A stretch of DNA of 64,000 nucleotides from an uncultured Psychrobacter sp. (lineage in GTDB: Bacteria; Pseudomonadota; Gammaproteobacteria; Pseudomonadales; Moraxellaceae): NCBI RefSeq assembly GCF_947488565.1, contig NZ_CANKZC010000004.1, positions 186,001 to 250,000 of the forward strand. Reading direction: 5' to 3'. Below are positions 8,573 to 17,490 of the stretch, piece after piece. The position numbers were made by a program, and so were the translations under genes. Within the stretch, counting starts at the first letter, position 1. Each line of letters opens with the position of its first letter. The notes beneath the pieces were generated by a model. That model was given only the letters and a program-made list of their open reading frames with translations, was not told where the DNA came from and made no database searches.

Positions 8573-9787
8573 ATGATTGACAGGCTCAAAATAAAACCTA
8601 TCCAAGCGCGAGATACTAATGAGCCAAATAGACCTTCAACCACGCTTGAGCTGCTGTTTGATTTAGTCTATGTCATTGCCGTTGCTGCCGCTGCAAATGG
8701 TTTTTATAATCGTTTGGGCGAGCATGACTTTTCAGGATTTTTAACCTTTATCGTGGCATTTTTTATCCTGTGGAATGCATGGACCAGCTTTACGTGGTTT
8801 GCCTCAGGATATGATCCTGATGATTGGTTTTATCGTATATCAGTCATGTTTCAAATGTTTGGCTCATTGATGATAGCCGCCAACATCCATCAGTTTTATG
8901 AGCAAGGGCTGACATGGATTGGGGTAATGGGTTATGCCATTATGCGGCTGGCGAGTTGTAGTCAGTGGTGGCGCGTCTATCGACAAGTACTAGGTCACAA
9001 AAAAGTTGCTGCACGCAGTATGGTGGGCTTGTTAACCCTCCAAGCACTTTGGATAACTTGGCTGTTTTTACCCACGTCTCTACAGACACCTGCTTTATTT
9101 CTGTTTATCGCAGCAGAATTACTTATGCCTGTATGGGCACGCTCAGAGCAGTTCAATAATTGGCATCCTGGACACATTGCCGAGCGTTATGGTCTATTGA
9201 CTATTATCGTATTGGGCGAGGGTGTGGTAGGAGTTAGCAATACGATTCAATATTTTTTAGCCAACTCTTCTTCTGCTGCCAGCTCTATTATGTTCCTAGG
9301 TTCAAGCTTAGTGGCATTGGTTTTCTCTTTATGGTGGTTATATTTTATCGTCCCTTTTGATACGATTTTAAATAAAGAACGCCGTCGCCATGACTTGTTT
9401 TTATTTGGCTATGGTCATTTTTTTATCTTTGCCTCAATCGCAGGTCTAGGCAGTATGCTTAATTTGGTCACTGAGTCCGTAGCGGGTGACACAAGTGATG
9501 GCGCAAATCAAGTCATCTCGCAGACGTACGCGATGGGAATGTTAATGGGTATGTTGAGCGTATTTTTATTAACGCTCACTATCTTGCGAGAGTTAATGTG
9601 CCGTAAATCGAGCCATAATGTCATTGCAATGATCATTGCTTTAACCATTATTGGGCTAAGTTATACCGCTGTGGCGCAAGGTTTAAATATTACTTATGGT
9701 ATTTGGCTGAGTATTTTAGCGCCTGTAATGATGATTTGGTATTTTGGTCAAGATAATAAGCATTGGTTGGCCAAAGGGAGCGATTAA
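8573..9787 (+). CDS. Low-temperature-requirement A (LtrA) family membrane protein
   Basis: A 404-residue, strongly hydrophobic protein with about ten membrane segments. The N-terminal ELLFDLVYVIAVAA and central HIAERYGLLTIIVLGEGV are hallmarks of the LtrA family, named from a Listeria gene needed for growth in the cold. The biochemical role of the family is not known. It stands alone between yejF and the alcohol dehydrogenase. A good Shine-Dalgarno sequence is not evident at the ATG. Confidence 0.88.
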   Translation: MIDRLKIKPIQARDTNEPNRPSTTLELLFDLVYVIAVAAAANGFYNRLGEHDFSGFLTFIVAFFILWNAWTSFTWFASGYDPDDWFYRISVMFQMFGSLMIAANIHQFYEQGLTWIGVMGYAIMRLASCSQWWRVYRQVLGHKKVAARSMVGLLTLQALWITWLFLPTSLQTPALFLFIAAELLMPVWARSEQFNNWHPGHIAERYGLLTIIVLGEGVVGVSNTIQYFLANSSSAASSIMFLGSSLVALVFSLWWLYFIVPFDTILNKERRRHDLFLFGYGHFFIFASIAGLGSMLNLVTESVAGDTSDGANQVISQTYAMGMLMGMLSVFLLTLTILRELMCRKSSHNVIAMIIALTIIGLSYTAVAQGLNITYGIWLSILAPVMMIWYFGQDNKHWLAKGSD

Positions 9788-9945
9788 TAGCTAACTTGCT
9801 GTAATAGAGCGATCGTTTGTCTTGAAAGATGTGTCAGATAAGTAAGAACATATCAGTTCACAATAATAACTACATTTAAAGAAATACACTGTCACAATGA
9901 GTCTAGACAGTAGTTAATTATAATATGATTAAAAAGGATTTTTTC

Positions 9946-11262
9946 ATGTCCACGAAAAAACAAAGCTTTATTGCTAAGTTGTTACATACCAATGGTTTAC
10001 AGCATGCAGGCTATTTGACAGTTGCTAAGACTCGCGCTAAGGCATTAAAAGCCTTTTCTTATGTAGTATCTATCAGAAGACCAATGTTATTCGTTGGCGA
10101 GACCTCTTGTGAGGAGCTGTGCGACATGCTCATCAATGAAGGGAGTATTAACGTATTTATCGTTACTGATGCAGTGCTCAATCAGCTTAGTATCCCTGCC
10201 AAAGTCACTGACTACTTAGAAAGTAAGCACATCAGCTATCATGTTTACGATGGGATTACCCCAGATCCTACTTTTGAAGTCGTTGAAGAAGGATTGCAAA
10301 AGTCTATCGATACTAAATGCGATGCAATCATTGCTATCGGTGGAGGCTCAGTCATTGATGCGGCTAAAATGATTGCCATGTCACAAGGCAATAACTGCAA
10401 ACCGCAGCAGCTTATCGGTCTTTTTAAAGCAAAAAAACCTTCTATGCCGCTGTACTGTGTGCCGACGACAGCTGGTACGGGTTCAGAAGCGACGTTGGGA
10501 GCAGTCGTATCCGATGATAAAACCCATCAAAAAGCCTTGTCTATCGACCCAAAGATGGTGCCATTAGCAGCAGCTATTGATCCAACTATTATGCAAGGTA
10601 TGCCAGCACATATTACCGCCGATACCGGTATCGATGTGTTGACACATGCGCTAGAGTCTTGGATGAGTGCCAATGCGAGCGTCGAAACCGACTATTATGC
10701 CGCCTCTGCCGTTAAGTCTGTCATGCACAATCTACCGGTGGTGTATGAAGACGGTGACAATCTAAAAGCCCGTGAACAGATGGGCATAGCAGCGCATTAT
10801 GGCGGTATCGCCTTTAATAAAGCAGGACTTGGCTATGTTCATGCCATCGCTCACCAGTTAGGGGCATATTATGGTATTCCTCATGGTCGTGCCAATGCCA
10901 TCGTCCTACCTTATGTACTCGACGTCAATCGTAAGGCGTGCCAAAAAAGACTGACAGAGCTGGCCAAAAAAACTGGCATGGTGAAGGACGGGAAAACTGC
11001 CAATAGCGACGCTAAAATTGCAGAACATCTTATTGCAGAAGTACGACAATTGATTGCTACCTTAAACATCAATCCAATAGTTAAAGGCATGCAAAGTAGT
11101 GACTTTGAGAGTATTGCAAAAGCTGCAGCCAAAGAGGTCAGGGACACCTATGCAGTACCTATCTATCTATCAAAGTCTGAGATCAAAGACCTGTTGACAA
11201 AGATTAAGCAGGCAGGTGAGGATCGTACAAACAAGGATAAAAGTAATGATAAAGCTGCGTAG
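9946..11262 (+). CDS. Iron-containing (group III) alcohol dehydrogenase
   Basis: NAD(P)-dependent dehydrogenase of the Fe-ADH superfamily. The nucleotide-binding GGGSVIDAAK lies near residue 131, followed by VPTTAGTGSEAT. Metal ligands are visible in DTGIDVLTHALES, HAIAHQLG and IPHGRANA. About 438 residues from ATG 9946, which has AAAAGGA upstream; an earlier in-frame ATG at 9925 has no such site. The C-terminal tail is lysine- and aspartate-rich (EDRTNKDKSNDKAA). The substrate cannot be deduced. It is apparently monocistronic. Confidence 0.92.
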   Translation: MSTKKQSFIAKLLHTNGLQHAGYLTVAKTRAKALKAFSYVVSIRRPMLFVGETSCEELCDMLINEGSINVFIVTDAVLNQLSIPAKVTDYLESKHISYHVYDGITPDPTFEVVEEGLQKSIDTKCDAIIAIGGGSVIDAAKMIAMSQGNNCKPQQLIGLFKAKKPSMPLYCVPTTAGTGSEATLGAVVSDDKTHQKALSIDPKMVPLAAAIDPTIMQGMPAHITADTGIDVLTHALESWMSANASVETDYYAASAVKSVMHNLPVVYEDGDNLKAREQMGIAAHYGGIAFNKAGLGYVHAIAHQLGAYYGIPHGRANAIVLPYVLDVNRKACQKRLTELAKKTGMVKDGKTANSDAKIAEHLIAEVRQLIATLNINPIVKGMQSSDFESIAKAAAKEVRDTYAVPIYLSKSEIKDLLTKIKQAGEDRTNKDKSNDKAA

Positions 11263-11438
11263 TTAATTCGTTCTGAGTAGGACAAGGCATTGCCAGTTTT
11301 GTATATGAGATATGTTTAATTGGTTGAAAAATCATTAGAAGTTCTCCATATACAACGATAAGAAAATCTTTTGGTACTGCCTATTTTGGGTGTTTTTAAA
11401 GGTTTTACTGTTTTATCACCTTACTACTAGGAATTCTT

Positions 11439-12668
11439 ATGAATCGTAAATTAAAGGCCAGCGCTGCGATTATGGCTATTGCAGCAAGCAGTACTCTTTA
11501 TGTTGGCTGTGCTTCTACCGAGAATCCTGCCACCGTAAAAAGTACGCCTGTTGATAACCCTTATGCACCTACTGATCCAAATTTGGCAGTGGCTACTGTA
11601 GCTGGCGGCTGTTTTTGGTGTGTGGAAGCAGGCTATGAAAAGATACCAGGTGTGGTCGAGGTAGTGTCTGGTTATGCAGGTGGTCAGTCCACTAATCCAA
11701 CTTACAGTACAGTGTCAGCAGGCGGTACAGGCCATACCGAAGCGGCGCAAGTGTACTATGATCCAACGAAAATTACTTACAATGGTATTGTAAATGCCCT
11801 TTGGCGAATCGCTGATCCTACTGATAATAAAGGTCAATTCGTCGATCGCGGTACTCAGTATCGTCCAGCTATTTTTTATCAAAATGAGCAAGAAAAACAG
11901 ATAGCCGAGTCGGCTAAGCAGTCGCTACAAGCTTCAGGTGTTTATGACAAACCTGTCGTGATTGAAATCGTTCCTGCCAGCGAATTTTATCCAGCAGAAG
12001 AGTATCATCAAGATTACTATAAAAAGAATCCGTTACGCTATAAGGCCTATACCTTTAACTCAGGTCGCTATCAGTTTATCGAGAGCGTATATGGCAAAGA
12101 CTATGAACTGGACTTTAGTCAGTTTAAGCCCACTTCTACTGGTGCAGAATCAGGAGTAGTAGCTCAAGAGTCGACAGCGAACACTTTAGCAGAGACGACA
12201 AGCTTGGGTTTTAATCCGAATAATTTTGTTAAACCTGCACAAGATGAGCTAAAAAAATCGCTGAGTAGCATTCAATATAAAGTCACACAAAAAGACGATA
12301 CAGAGCGCGCCTTTGATAATGCTTATTGGGACAATAAAGAGCCTGGATTGTATGTAGATGTAGTGTCTGGCGAGCCATTGTACTCTTCACGTGATAAATA
12401 TAAATCTGGCACAGGCTGGCCAAGCTTCACTCGACCGCTTGATACAAGTCTTGTCGTAGAAAAAGCAGATCGAGGTATATTTGGCACTCGTACCGAAATT
12501 CGTAGTCGCTATGCTGACTCACATGTGGGTCACGTCTTCGATGATGGTCCAGCACCTACTGGCAAACGCTATTGCATGAACTCAGCGGCGTTGCGTTTTA
12601 TTCCATTAGCGCAAATGGAAAAAGAGGGCTATAGCCAATGGATTGATGACGTCAAACCTATTAGCTAA
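11439..12668 (+). CDS. msrAB: Lipoprotein MsrA-MsrB fusion (peptide methionine sulfoxide reductase)
   Basis: Bifunctional repair enzyme reducing both S- and R-methionine sulfoxide. A signal peptide ends in a lipobox (YVGC, Cys24), so it should be a membrane-anchored, envelope-facing lipoprotein. The MsrA domain begins with GGCFWC (catalytic Cys58) and runs to about residue 210. A linker precedes the MsrB domain from about 270, with catalytic Cys379 in RYCMNSA. In MsrB the SGTGWPSF motif has Thr325 where many members have the resolving cysteine, and no CxxC zinc site is visible. Expression ends at the hairpin at 12733-12765. Confidence 0.95.
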   Translation: MNRKLKASAAIMAIAASSTLYVGCASTENPATVKSTPVDNPYAPTDPNLAVATVAGGCFWCVEAGYEKIPGVVEVVSGYAGGQSTNPTYSTVSAGGTGHTEAAQVYYDPTKITYNGIVNALWRIADPTDNKGQFVDRGTQYRPAIFYQNEQEKQIAESAKQSLQASGVYDKPVVIEIVPASEFYPAEEYHQDYYKKNPLRYKAYTFNSGRYQFIESVYGKDYELDFSQFKPTSTGAESGVVAQESTANTLAETTSLGFNPNNFVKPAQDELKKSLSSIQYKVTQKDDTERAFDNAYWDNKEPGLYVDVVSGEPLYSSRDKYKSGTGWPSFTRPLDTSLVVEKADRGIFGTRTEIRSRYADSHVGHVFDDGPAPTGKRYCMNSAALRFIPLAQMEKEGYSQWIDDVKPIS

Positions 12669-12732
12669 TGCCGTTTTATTAGAATCAGTTTTAAAGTGAA
12701 CTAACAATACAGTAGAAATATTGAAACTGGCA

Positions 12733-12765
12733 CAAAAAAAGGATACATGAGTATCCTTTTTTATT
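12733..12765. terminator. Bidirectional terminator between msrAB and folE
   Basis: The stem GGATAC/GTATCC with loop ATGA is flanked by an A-run and a T-run, so it can terminate both convergent transcripts. Confidence 0.85.
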
Positions 12766-12777
12766 GTCTATAAAAGA

Positions 12778-13389
12778 CTAGAATGCAGGTTGACGCTTAG
12801 GCACTGCCCCTAAGAACTCATTACGGGCTTGATTATCGTGTACATATTCACCAAGCATCGCTGTGCTACGGGTGGTGGAATGTTGCTTATTAACACCGCG
12901 CATCATCATACACATGTGTGATGCATCCATCACTACTGCCACACCGCGACAACCAGTTACATCCATAATGGTTTGTGCCACCTGCTCACTTAAGTTTTCT
13001 TGAATTTGCAAGCGACGTGCAAACATATCGACAATACGGGCAAATTTTGACAATCCTAATACGTGTCCATTGGGCAAATAACCAATATGAGCGATACCGT
13101 GAAAAGGCAACATATGATGCTCACATAGTGAATAAAATTCAATATTTTGTACCAATACTAGCTCACGGTTGGTCGATGGAAATACGGCATCATTGACGAC
13201 TTCATCTAAGCTTTGATGATAGCCTTGGGTTAAATGAGCAAAAGCTTTTGCCGCACGTTCGGGAGTATCTTCAAGGCCAGGGCGAGACAAATCCTCGCCT
13301 GTTGAGCCAATCAACTGACGATAAGACTCGATACTTTCTTGATATTTTGAAGTTATTGTTGGGGTGTTACTCATAGGTTTGGCAGCCAT
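12778..13389 (-). CDS. folE: GTP cyclohydrolase I
   Basis: Converts GTP to dihydroneopterin triphosphate, the first step of folate synthesis. Zinc ligands are Cys89 and His92 in [12 protein letters not shown] and Cys160 in [10 protein letters not shown]. Further family motifs are GLSKFARIV and the C-terminal [10 protein letters not shown]. About 203 residues from ATG 13389; ATG 13374 (MSNTP) is an equally possible start and neither has a clear Shine-Dalgarno. Transcribed towards msrAB and divergently from fabI. Confidence 0.96.
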   Translation of the reverse strand: MAAKPMSNTPTITSKYQESIESYRQLIGSTGEDLSRPGLEDTPERAAKAFAHLTQGYHQSLDEVVNDAVFPSTNRELVLVQNIEFYSLCEHHMLPFHGIAHIGYLPNGHVLGLSKFARIVDMFARRLQIQENLSEQVAQTIMDVTGCRGVAVVMDASHMCMMMRGVNKQHSTTRSTAMLGEYVHDNQARNEFLGAVPKRQPAF

Positions 13390-13717
13390 CCAAAATGTAG
13401 GTGTAGCTTAACGCTAAATCCTTGGTCATAAACAACCGTTATAAAGGATTTTTATAAAAATGTGCAAGCTGGGAAGGGCTACGATTATACTTGAAATCGG
13501 TGCAACTTCATACCGCTATAGACGATGCTAAACCGCCTGATATATGAGAGTAAATATAAATCGATATTAGTTTACGACTGTTTACTTAATTTGAATCGTG
13601 TATAATAAGCTATCTTTTTATGCTGACATTTGCTACTTTTCTTATCGTAGCGTCATTGATCAGCTGAATCACTTTACCTCAACTTTCATTACTTTAATGT
13701 ATTCACAAGGAAATATT
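13390..13717. promoter_or_regulatory. Divergent folE/fabI control region
   Basis: A 328-bp gap with no supported gene. A TATAAT box lies at 13601-13606 facing fabI without a good -35 at standard spacing. On the folE side, AAATCCTT (13416-13423) and AAGGATTT (13444-13451) form an 8-bp inverted repeat in the likely folE leader; its role, if any, is unknown. Confidence 0.35.
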
Positions 13718-14527
13718 ATGCTACTGCAAGGACAACGTTTCGTCGTAACTGGGATTGCAAGCAAGTTATCTATCGCATGGGCTATTGCAGAAGCGTTACA
13801 TCGTGAGGGCGCATCATTGATCCTCACTTATCCAAACGATAAGATTAAAAAACGTGTCGACATGGCAGCTGAGAAGTTTGAAGCTGATTTAGTGCTAGAG
13901 TGCGATGTGGCTTCAGATGATTCTATTGCAGCTTGTTTTGAACAAGTCAGTAATCATTGGGGTGATGGTATAAATGGCGTGGTCCATGCGATCGGTTTTG
14001 CACCAATGGATCAGCTAGATGGTGATTTTGTTAGCGCCACTACTCGTGAAGGCAGTCATATCGCTCATGATATCTCAAGCTATAGCTTTGTGGCATTGGC
14101 TAAAGCCGCTCGCGAATTACTGGCTATGCGTCATGGTTCTATGCTGACGTTGACTTACGAAGGTAGTATTTCAGTATTGCCAAATTACAATGTCATGGGC
14201 ATGGCTAAGGCCAGTTTAGAGGCCAGTGTACGCTACCTTGCTACTTCTATGGGCGGTGAGGGTATTCGTGTTAACGCCATATCAGCAGGACCTATTCGTA
14301 CTCTTGCAGCCAGTGGTATCAAATCTTTTCGTAAAATGCTTGATATTAGTGAAAAAATAGCACCACTACAGCGCAATATCAATCAGATGGAAGTCGGTAA
14401 TGCGGCGTTATTTTTACTTTCACCGTGGGCATCTGGTATTACTGGTGAAATCATGTTTGTTGATGCAGGATTCAATACGGTCGCTATTAGTGAGCAATTG
14501 ATGATGCTTGATGAAGAGCCAAAATAA
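13718..14527 (+). CDS. fabI: Enoyl-[acyl-carrier-protein] reductase (NADH), FabI type
   Basis: Last reduction step of each fatty acid elongation cycle; short-chain dehydrogenase fold. The N-terminal [16 protein letters not shown] is the FabI nucleotide-binding motif. The catalytic pair is Tyr157 and Lys164 (YNVMGMAK), with the upstream Tyr147 in LTYEGS also conserved. About 269 residues from ATG 13718, preceded by AAGGA; the frame is open 120 bases further upstream, but that part lacks FabI similarity. FabI is the known target of triclosan-type inhibitors. Confidence 0.96.
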   Translation: MLLQGQRFVVTGIASKLSIAWAIAEALHREGASLILTYPNDKIKKRVDMAAEKFEADLVLECDVASDDSIAACFEQVSNHWGDGINGVVHAIGFAPMDQLDGDFVSATTREGSHIAHDISSYSFVALAKAARELLAMRHGSMLTLTYEGSISVLPNYNVMGMAKASLEASVRYLATSMGGEGIRVNAISAGPIRTLAASGIKSFRKMLDISEKIAPLQRNINQMEVGNAALFLLSPWASGITGEIMFVDAGFNTVAISEQLMMLDEEPK

Positions 14528-14562
14528 TGGTGTTTATGTATAGATTCTATCTTTTTTAATAT

Positions 14563-14594
14563 ATCAAAGGCAGCCAATTGGTTGTCTTTTTTGA
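14563..14594 (+). terminator. Probable terminator after fabI
   Basis: An AAAGGCAGCC/GGTTGTCTTT stem (two G-U pairs) with an AATT loop is followed by a T-run. Confidence 0.7.
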
Positions 14595-14637
14595 TTATAC
14601 TGTTACCTTTTTTATGACAAGCCTTTAGGCGATAAAG

Positions 14638-15318
14638 ATGATAACCAAACTACCAAAGTGGATACTGTGGGGCGGGGCAGTACTAGCGTTTAGCGCCGGT
14701 TGTGTCAATACTGCAGCACTTATGGGCTTTGCCAGATTATCTGTGTCACACGTCACAGGTAACGTGAGTTTGTTTGCAGCAGCAATCGCCTATCTAGACG
14801 TACGTAGTATCTTGTATATCGGGGCCCTATTATTGTCTTTTTTAGCAGGGGCGATAATGAGCGGTTTTGTCATTGGACAAACCTCTTTAAAATTAGGGAG
14901 ACGTTATGGGCGTGCGCTGTATATTGAAGCCGCTTTACTATTGCTTAGTTACTGGCTTTATCAACAGCACGATTATTTAGGACAGTTGACTGCGGCGATG
15001 GCTTGCGGATTACAGAATGCGATGGTAGCGACTTATAGCGGCGCGGTCATTCGTACCACACATTTGACAGGCTTGACATCGGATATGGGGGCAGCGATTG
15101 GTAATTGGCTGGCAGGACGACCAATCAGTAAGCCCACGCTTGGCTTTCAGGCCATTATTTGGTATTGCTTTTGTGGCGGCAGCGTTGCAGGAGCATTCTT
15201 ATACGCTAGCGTCGGCTATGGCGCACTTTTATTACCAGTAAGTATTGTCTTGATAGCTGCAATTGTTTATAACCGTGCTTCGGATCATTTGCCAGAAACG
15301 AGAGACCCGATACGATAA
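14638..15318 (+). CDS. DUF1275 (YoaK family) membrane protein
   Basis: A 226-residue protein with about six membrane segments. The early AGCVNTAALMGFARLSVSHVTGN-type sequence and the later GLQNAMVATYSGAVIRTTHLTG are typical of the DUF1275/YoaK family, whose function is not established. The stop codon lies inside the left arm of a perfect 10-bp terminator stem. No partner genes. Confidence 0.85.
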   Translation: MITKLPKWILWGGAVLAFSAGCVNTAALMGFARLSVSHVTGNVSLFAAAIAYLDVRSILYIGALLLSFLAGAIMSGFVIGQTSLKLGRRYGRALYIEAALLLLSYWLYQQHDYLGQLTAAMACGLQNAMVATYSGAVIRTTHLTGLTSDMGAAIGNWLAGRPISKPTLGFQAIIWYCFCGGSVAGAFLYASVGYGALLLPVSIVLIAAIVYNRASDHLPETRDPIR

Positions 15319-15352
15319 GGGCGTCTACCGAAACGATAAACGCCCTTATTTG
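15315..15352 (+). terminator. Terminator overlapping the stop of the DUF1275 gene
   Basis: A perfect 10-bp stem (ATAAGGGCGT at 15315-15324, ACGCCCTTAT at 15340-15349) is followed by a short T-rich tract. The TAA stop at 15316-15318 is part of the stem. Confidence 0.75.
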
Positions 15353-15399
15353 TATTGATAAATCAAACAAGACCTGTATGTAAGCTATAGATACAGCTT

Positions 15400-15564
15400 T
15401 TACTTTTCCTTGTCTTCTTCATGATCTTCATGCTCATGCAAACCTTGCATCATATCAAGCACGCAATCATCAGTACGCTGTTGATCTTCTTTATCAAGAC
15501 CATCTTGATTAATGTCTTTTGGTGCCATTTTAGTGGTTGCGTCGGCTTTTTCACGATTAGCCAT
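15400..15564 (-). CDS. Small acidic hypothetical protein (54 aa)
   Basis: Read from the sequence on the minus strand. ATG at 15564 is preceded by AAAAAGGAG with six-base spacing, among the best ribosome-binding sites in the window. The 54-residue product starts MANREKADATTKMAPKDINQ and ends with a His/Glu/Asp-rich tail (GLHEHEDHEEDKEK), with a single Cys at 34. It has no membrane segment and I do not recognise a family. The acidic, histidine-rich tail could bind metal, which is speculation. A longer plus-strand frame across the same DNA lacks these signals. Confidence 0.6.
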   Translation of the reverse strand: MANREKADATTKMAPKDINQDGLDKEDQQRTDDCVLDMMQGLHEHEDHEEDKEK

Positions 15565-15962
15565 GGGATACTCCTTTTTACTTTAATGTCTTATAGCACA
15601 GCTACAACATTCTATAAAAGTTACTCATATCACTTAATTAATATTATTCATATGAGCCATATCAATCTACATCGATTAGTATGGATAAACTTTGAGTGCT
15701 TGTATAGCATTGAACTGAACCAATTTGGTGACGATGTGTAACGTTAGATAAATGCGATTATAAAGAATGCTGATAACCGAAAAGTAATCCATATCTTTTA
15801 CAAGTAAAGCTTTTTGTAATTATAACAAAAATATTGCCAGACCAAACTCTGTTATGATAGCAACGTATTTTTGGCGCTGCTACAAACTTATAGCAAGTTT
15901 ATAAAATACGTTTTTATTCTTATGATTTTTAACAATGTCTCTGGGCGCAATAAGGATACTTT
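15565..15962. other. 398-bp intergenic region with hairpin upstream of the SLC13 transporter
   Basis: No supported gene. The part next to the transporter holds an 8-bp inverted repeat (CGTATTTT at 15864-15871, AAAATACG at 15903-15910) enclosing a second small stem (AAACTT/AAGTTT at 15884-15900) and followed by TTTTT. A TATGAT at 15853-15858 could be a -10 element just before it. Confidence 0.4.
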
Positions 15963-17384
15963 ATGTCAGAGCAAAAACTAGATAGCCATCTTCCTGATGA
16001 TGGCAATGAGTATTTATTTACCGATACCTTTCCAAAAGGTACGGGTAAAGGGCTGATAGTGGTCGCCGTTGCTGCAATTATTAGTGTGGTTATATACAAC
16101 GTATTATCGTTTGATATAAATGCTAATAAAGGCCTCGCTATGCTGTTTTTTATCGGCGTATTATGGCTAACTGAAGCGGTACATGTAACGATTACTGCTC
16201 TTTTAGTAGTGGTGGTAGGCGCACTAATCGGTATACCTGAATTCGATGCAAAAATAGGGTTACAAAGCTTTGCAAGTCCGATTATCTATCTGTTTTTTGG
16301 TGGTTTTGCCTTGGCGGCAGCTCTACATGTCCAGCAGTTGGACAAAAAAATTGCCCTCAAGATACTATCAATGTCTGGTGGTAATCTTGGCACCGCGGTC
16401 TTTTTAATATTCGGCGTGACTGCATTTTTATCAATGTGGATATCGAACACAGCGACTGCTGCCATGATGTTGCCATTGGCCCTTGGTATTTTAACGCAGG
16501 TCGATCGTGAAAAAGATCGTGGTACCTTTGTGTTTGTATTATTAGGTATCGCTTATTCTGCCAGTTTGGGCGGCCTAGGTACTATCGTCGGTTCACCGCC
16601 TAATGCTATCGCTGCAAAAGCCTTGGACATTGCTTTTGTTGATTGGATGAAGTTTGGCGTGCCGATGATGTTGGTGCTATTACCCTTATTGTTAGGTGCC
16701 ATGTACTTTGTGCTCAAACCTAATCTAAACCGTAAAGTTACGGTTGCGCAAGAAACGCCTATTGAGTGGAACAAACCACGTATATTGACTATCATTGTCT
16801 TTATCGTAACGGCACTTAGCTGGATATTTTCCAAAAAAATCGGTGCAGCACTCGATATTGCCGACACTGATGCTATTATTGCCTTGTCCGCAGCGGCAGC
16901 GGTGGTTAGCTTGGGCTTGGTATCTTGGAAACAAGTATCAGATAATACGGACTGGGGCGTACTCATGCTATTCGGTGGCGGTATTGCGTTATCGACAGTG
17001 TTAAAAGTCTCTGGTGCATCATTAGTGCTTGGTGAGACAGTCGCTAACGCTTTATCCTCGGCGCCTATTATTTTGGTGATGATTGCAATTTCAGCATTTA
17101 TTATCTTTTTAACAGAGTTTGCATCTAATACAGCATCTGCCGCGCTATTGGTGCCAGTATTTGCCGCTATCGCTGAGCAGATGGGCTTGCCACATGAGGT
17201 GCTAGTGTTGGTCATCGGTATTGGTGCATCGTGCGCCTTTATGCTACCGGTAGCGACGCCGCCGAACGCGATTGTCTTCGGTACTGGTCTGATAAAACAG
17301 TCAGAGATGATTCGTACAGGTGTGGTATTGAATATTATTGCTACCTTTATAATCGGTCTTTGGGCGTACTTTTTTCTGATTTAA
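15963..17384 (+). CDS. SLC13/DASS family sodium:anion symporter
   Basis: Inner-membrane transporter of 473 residues with a cytosolic N-terminus and about a dozen membrane segments. The repeated Ser-Asn-Thr motifs expected for this family are visible: MWISNTATAAMMLPLALGI in the first half and EFASNTASAALLVPVFAAI in the second, with GSPPNAIA and ATPPNAIVFGTG loops. Members carry dicarboxylates, citrate, sulfate or phosphate; the substrate cannot be read from the sequence. A terminator follows at 17405-17439. Confidence 0.92.
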   Translation: MSEQKLDSHLPDDGNEYLFTDTFPKGTGKGLIVVAVAAIISVVIYNVLSFDINANKGLAMLFFIGVLWLTEAVHVTITALLVVVVGALIGIPEFDAKIGLQSFASPIIYLFFGGFALAAALHVQQLDKKIALKILSMSGGNLGTAVFLIFGVTAFLSMWISNTATAAMMLPLALGILTQVDREKDRGTFVFVLLGIAYSASLGGLGTIVGSPPNAIAAKALDIAFVDWMKFGVPMMLVLLPLLLGAMYFVLKPNLNRKVTVAQETPIEWNKPRILTIIVFIVTALSWIFSKKIGAALDIADTDAIIALSAAAAVVSLGLVSWKQVSDNTDWGVLMLFGGGIALSTVLKVSGASLVLGETVANALSSAPIILVMIAISAFIIFLTEFASNTASAALLVPVFAAIAEQMGLPHEVLVLVIGIGASCAFMLPVATPPNAIVFGTGLIKQSEMIRTGVVLNIIATFIIGLWAYFFLI

Positions 17385-17404
17385 CCATATGTTGGATAAC
17401 AAGA

Positions 17405-17439
17405 AACCGATATCTGAAGGCTCAGGTATCGGTTTTTTT
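17405..17439 (+). terminator. Terminator after the SLC13 transporter gene
   Basis: A 13-bp stem (AACCGATATCTGA paired with TCAGGTATCGGTT, one G-U pair) with a short loop is followed by seven T residues. Confidence 0.85.
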
Positions 17440-17490
17440 ATATAATGCTGAAGTTGTATCAGTCAGTTGTTTGTACAATCTCATTAAAGG

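Noticed and set aside
13598..13717. N-terminal extension of FabI
   Set aside because: It precedes the FabI-specific start MLLQGQ, and AAGGA lies just before ATG 13718.
15421..15741. A 106-codon plus-strand open frame
   Set aside because: It has no ribosome-binding site, its product is hydrophobic noise, and it overlaps the minus-strand 54-residue gene that has a strong Shine-Dalgarno.
16553..17215. A long minus-strand open frame opposite the SLC13 transporter
   Set aside because: It is a shadow of the transporter gene; its Ser/Thr/Ile/Asn-rich product is typical of antisense reading.
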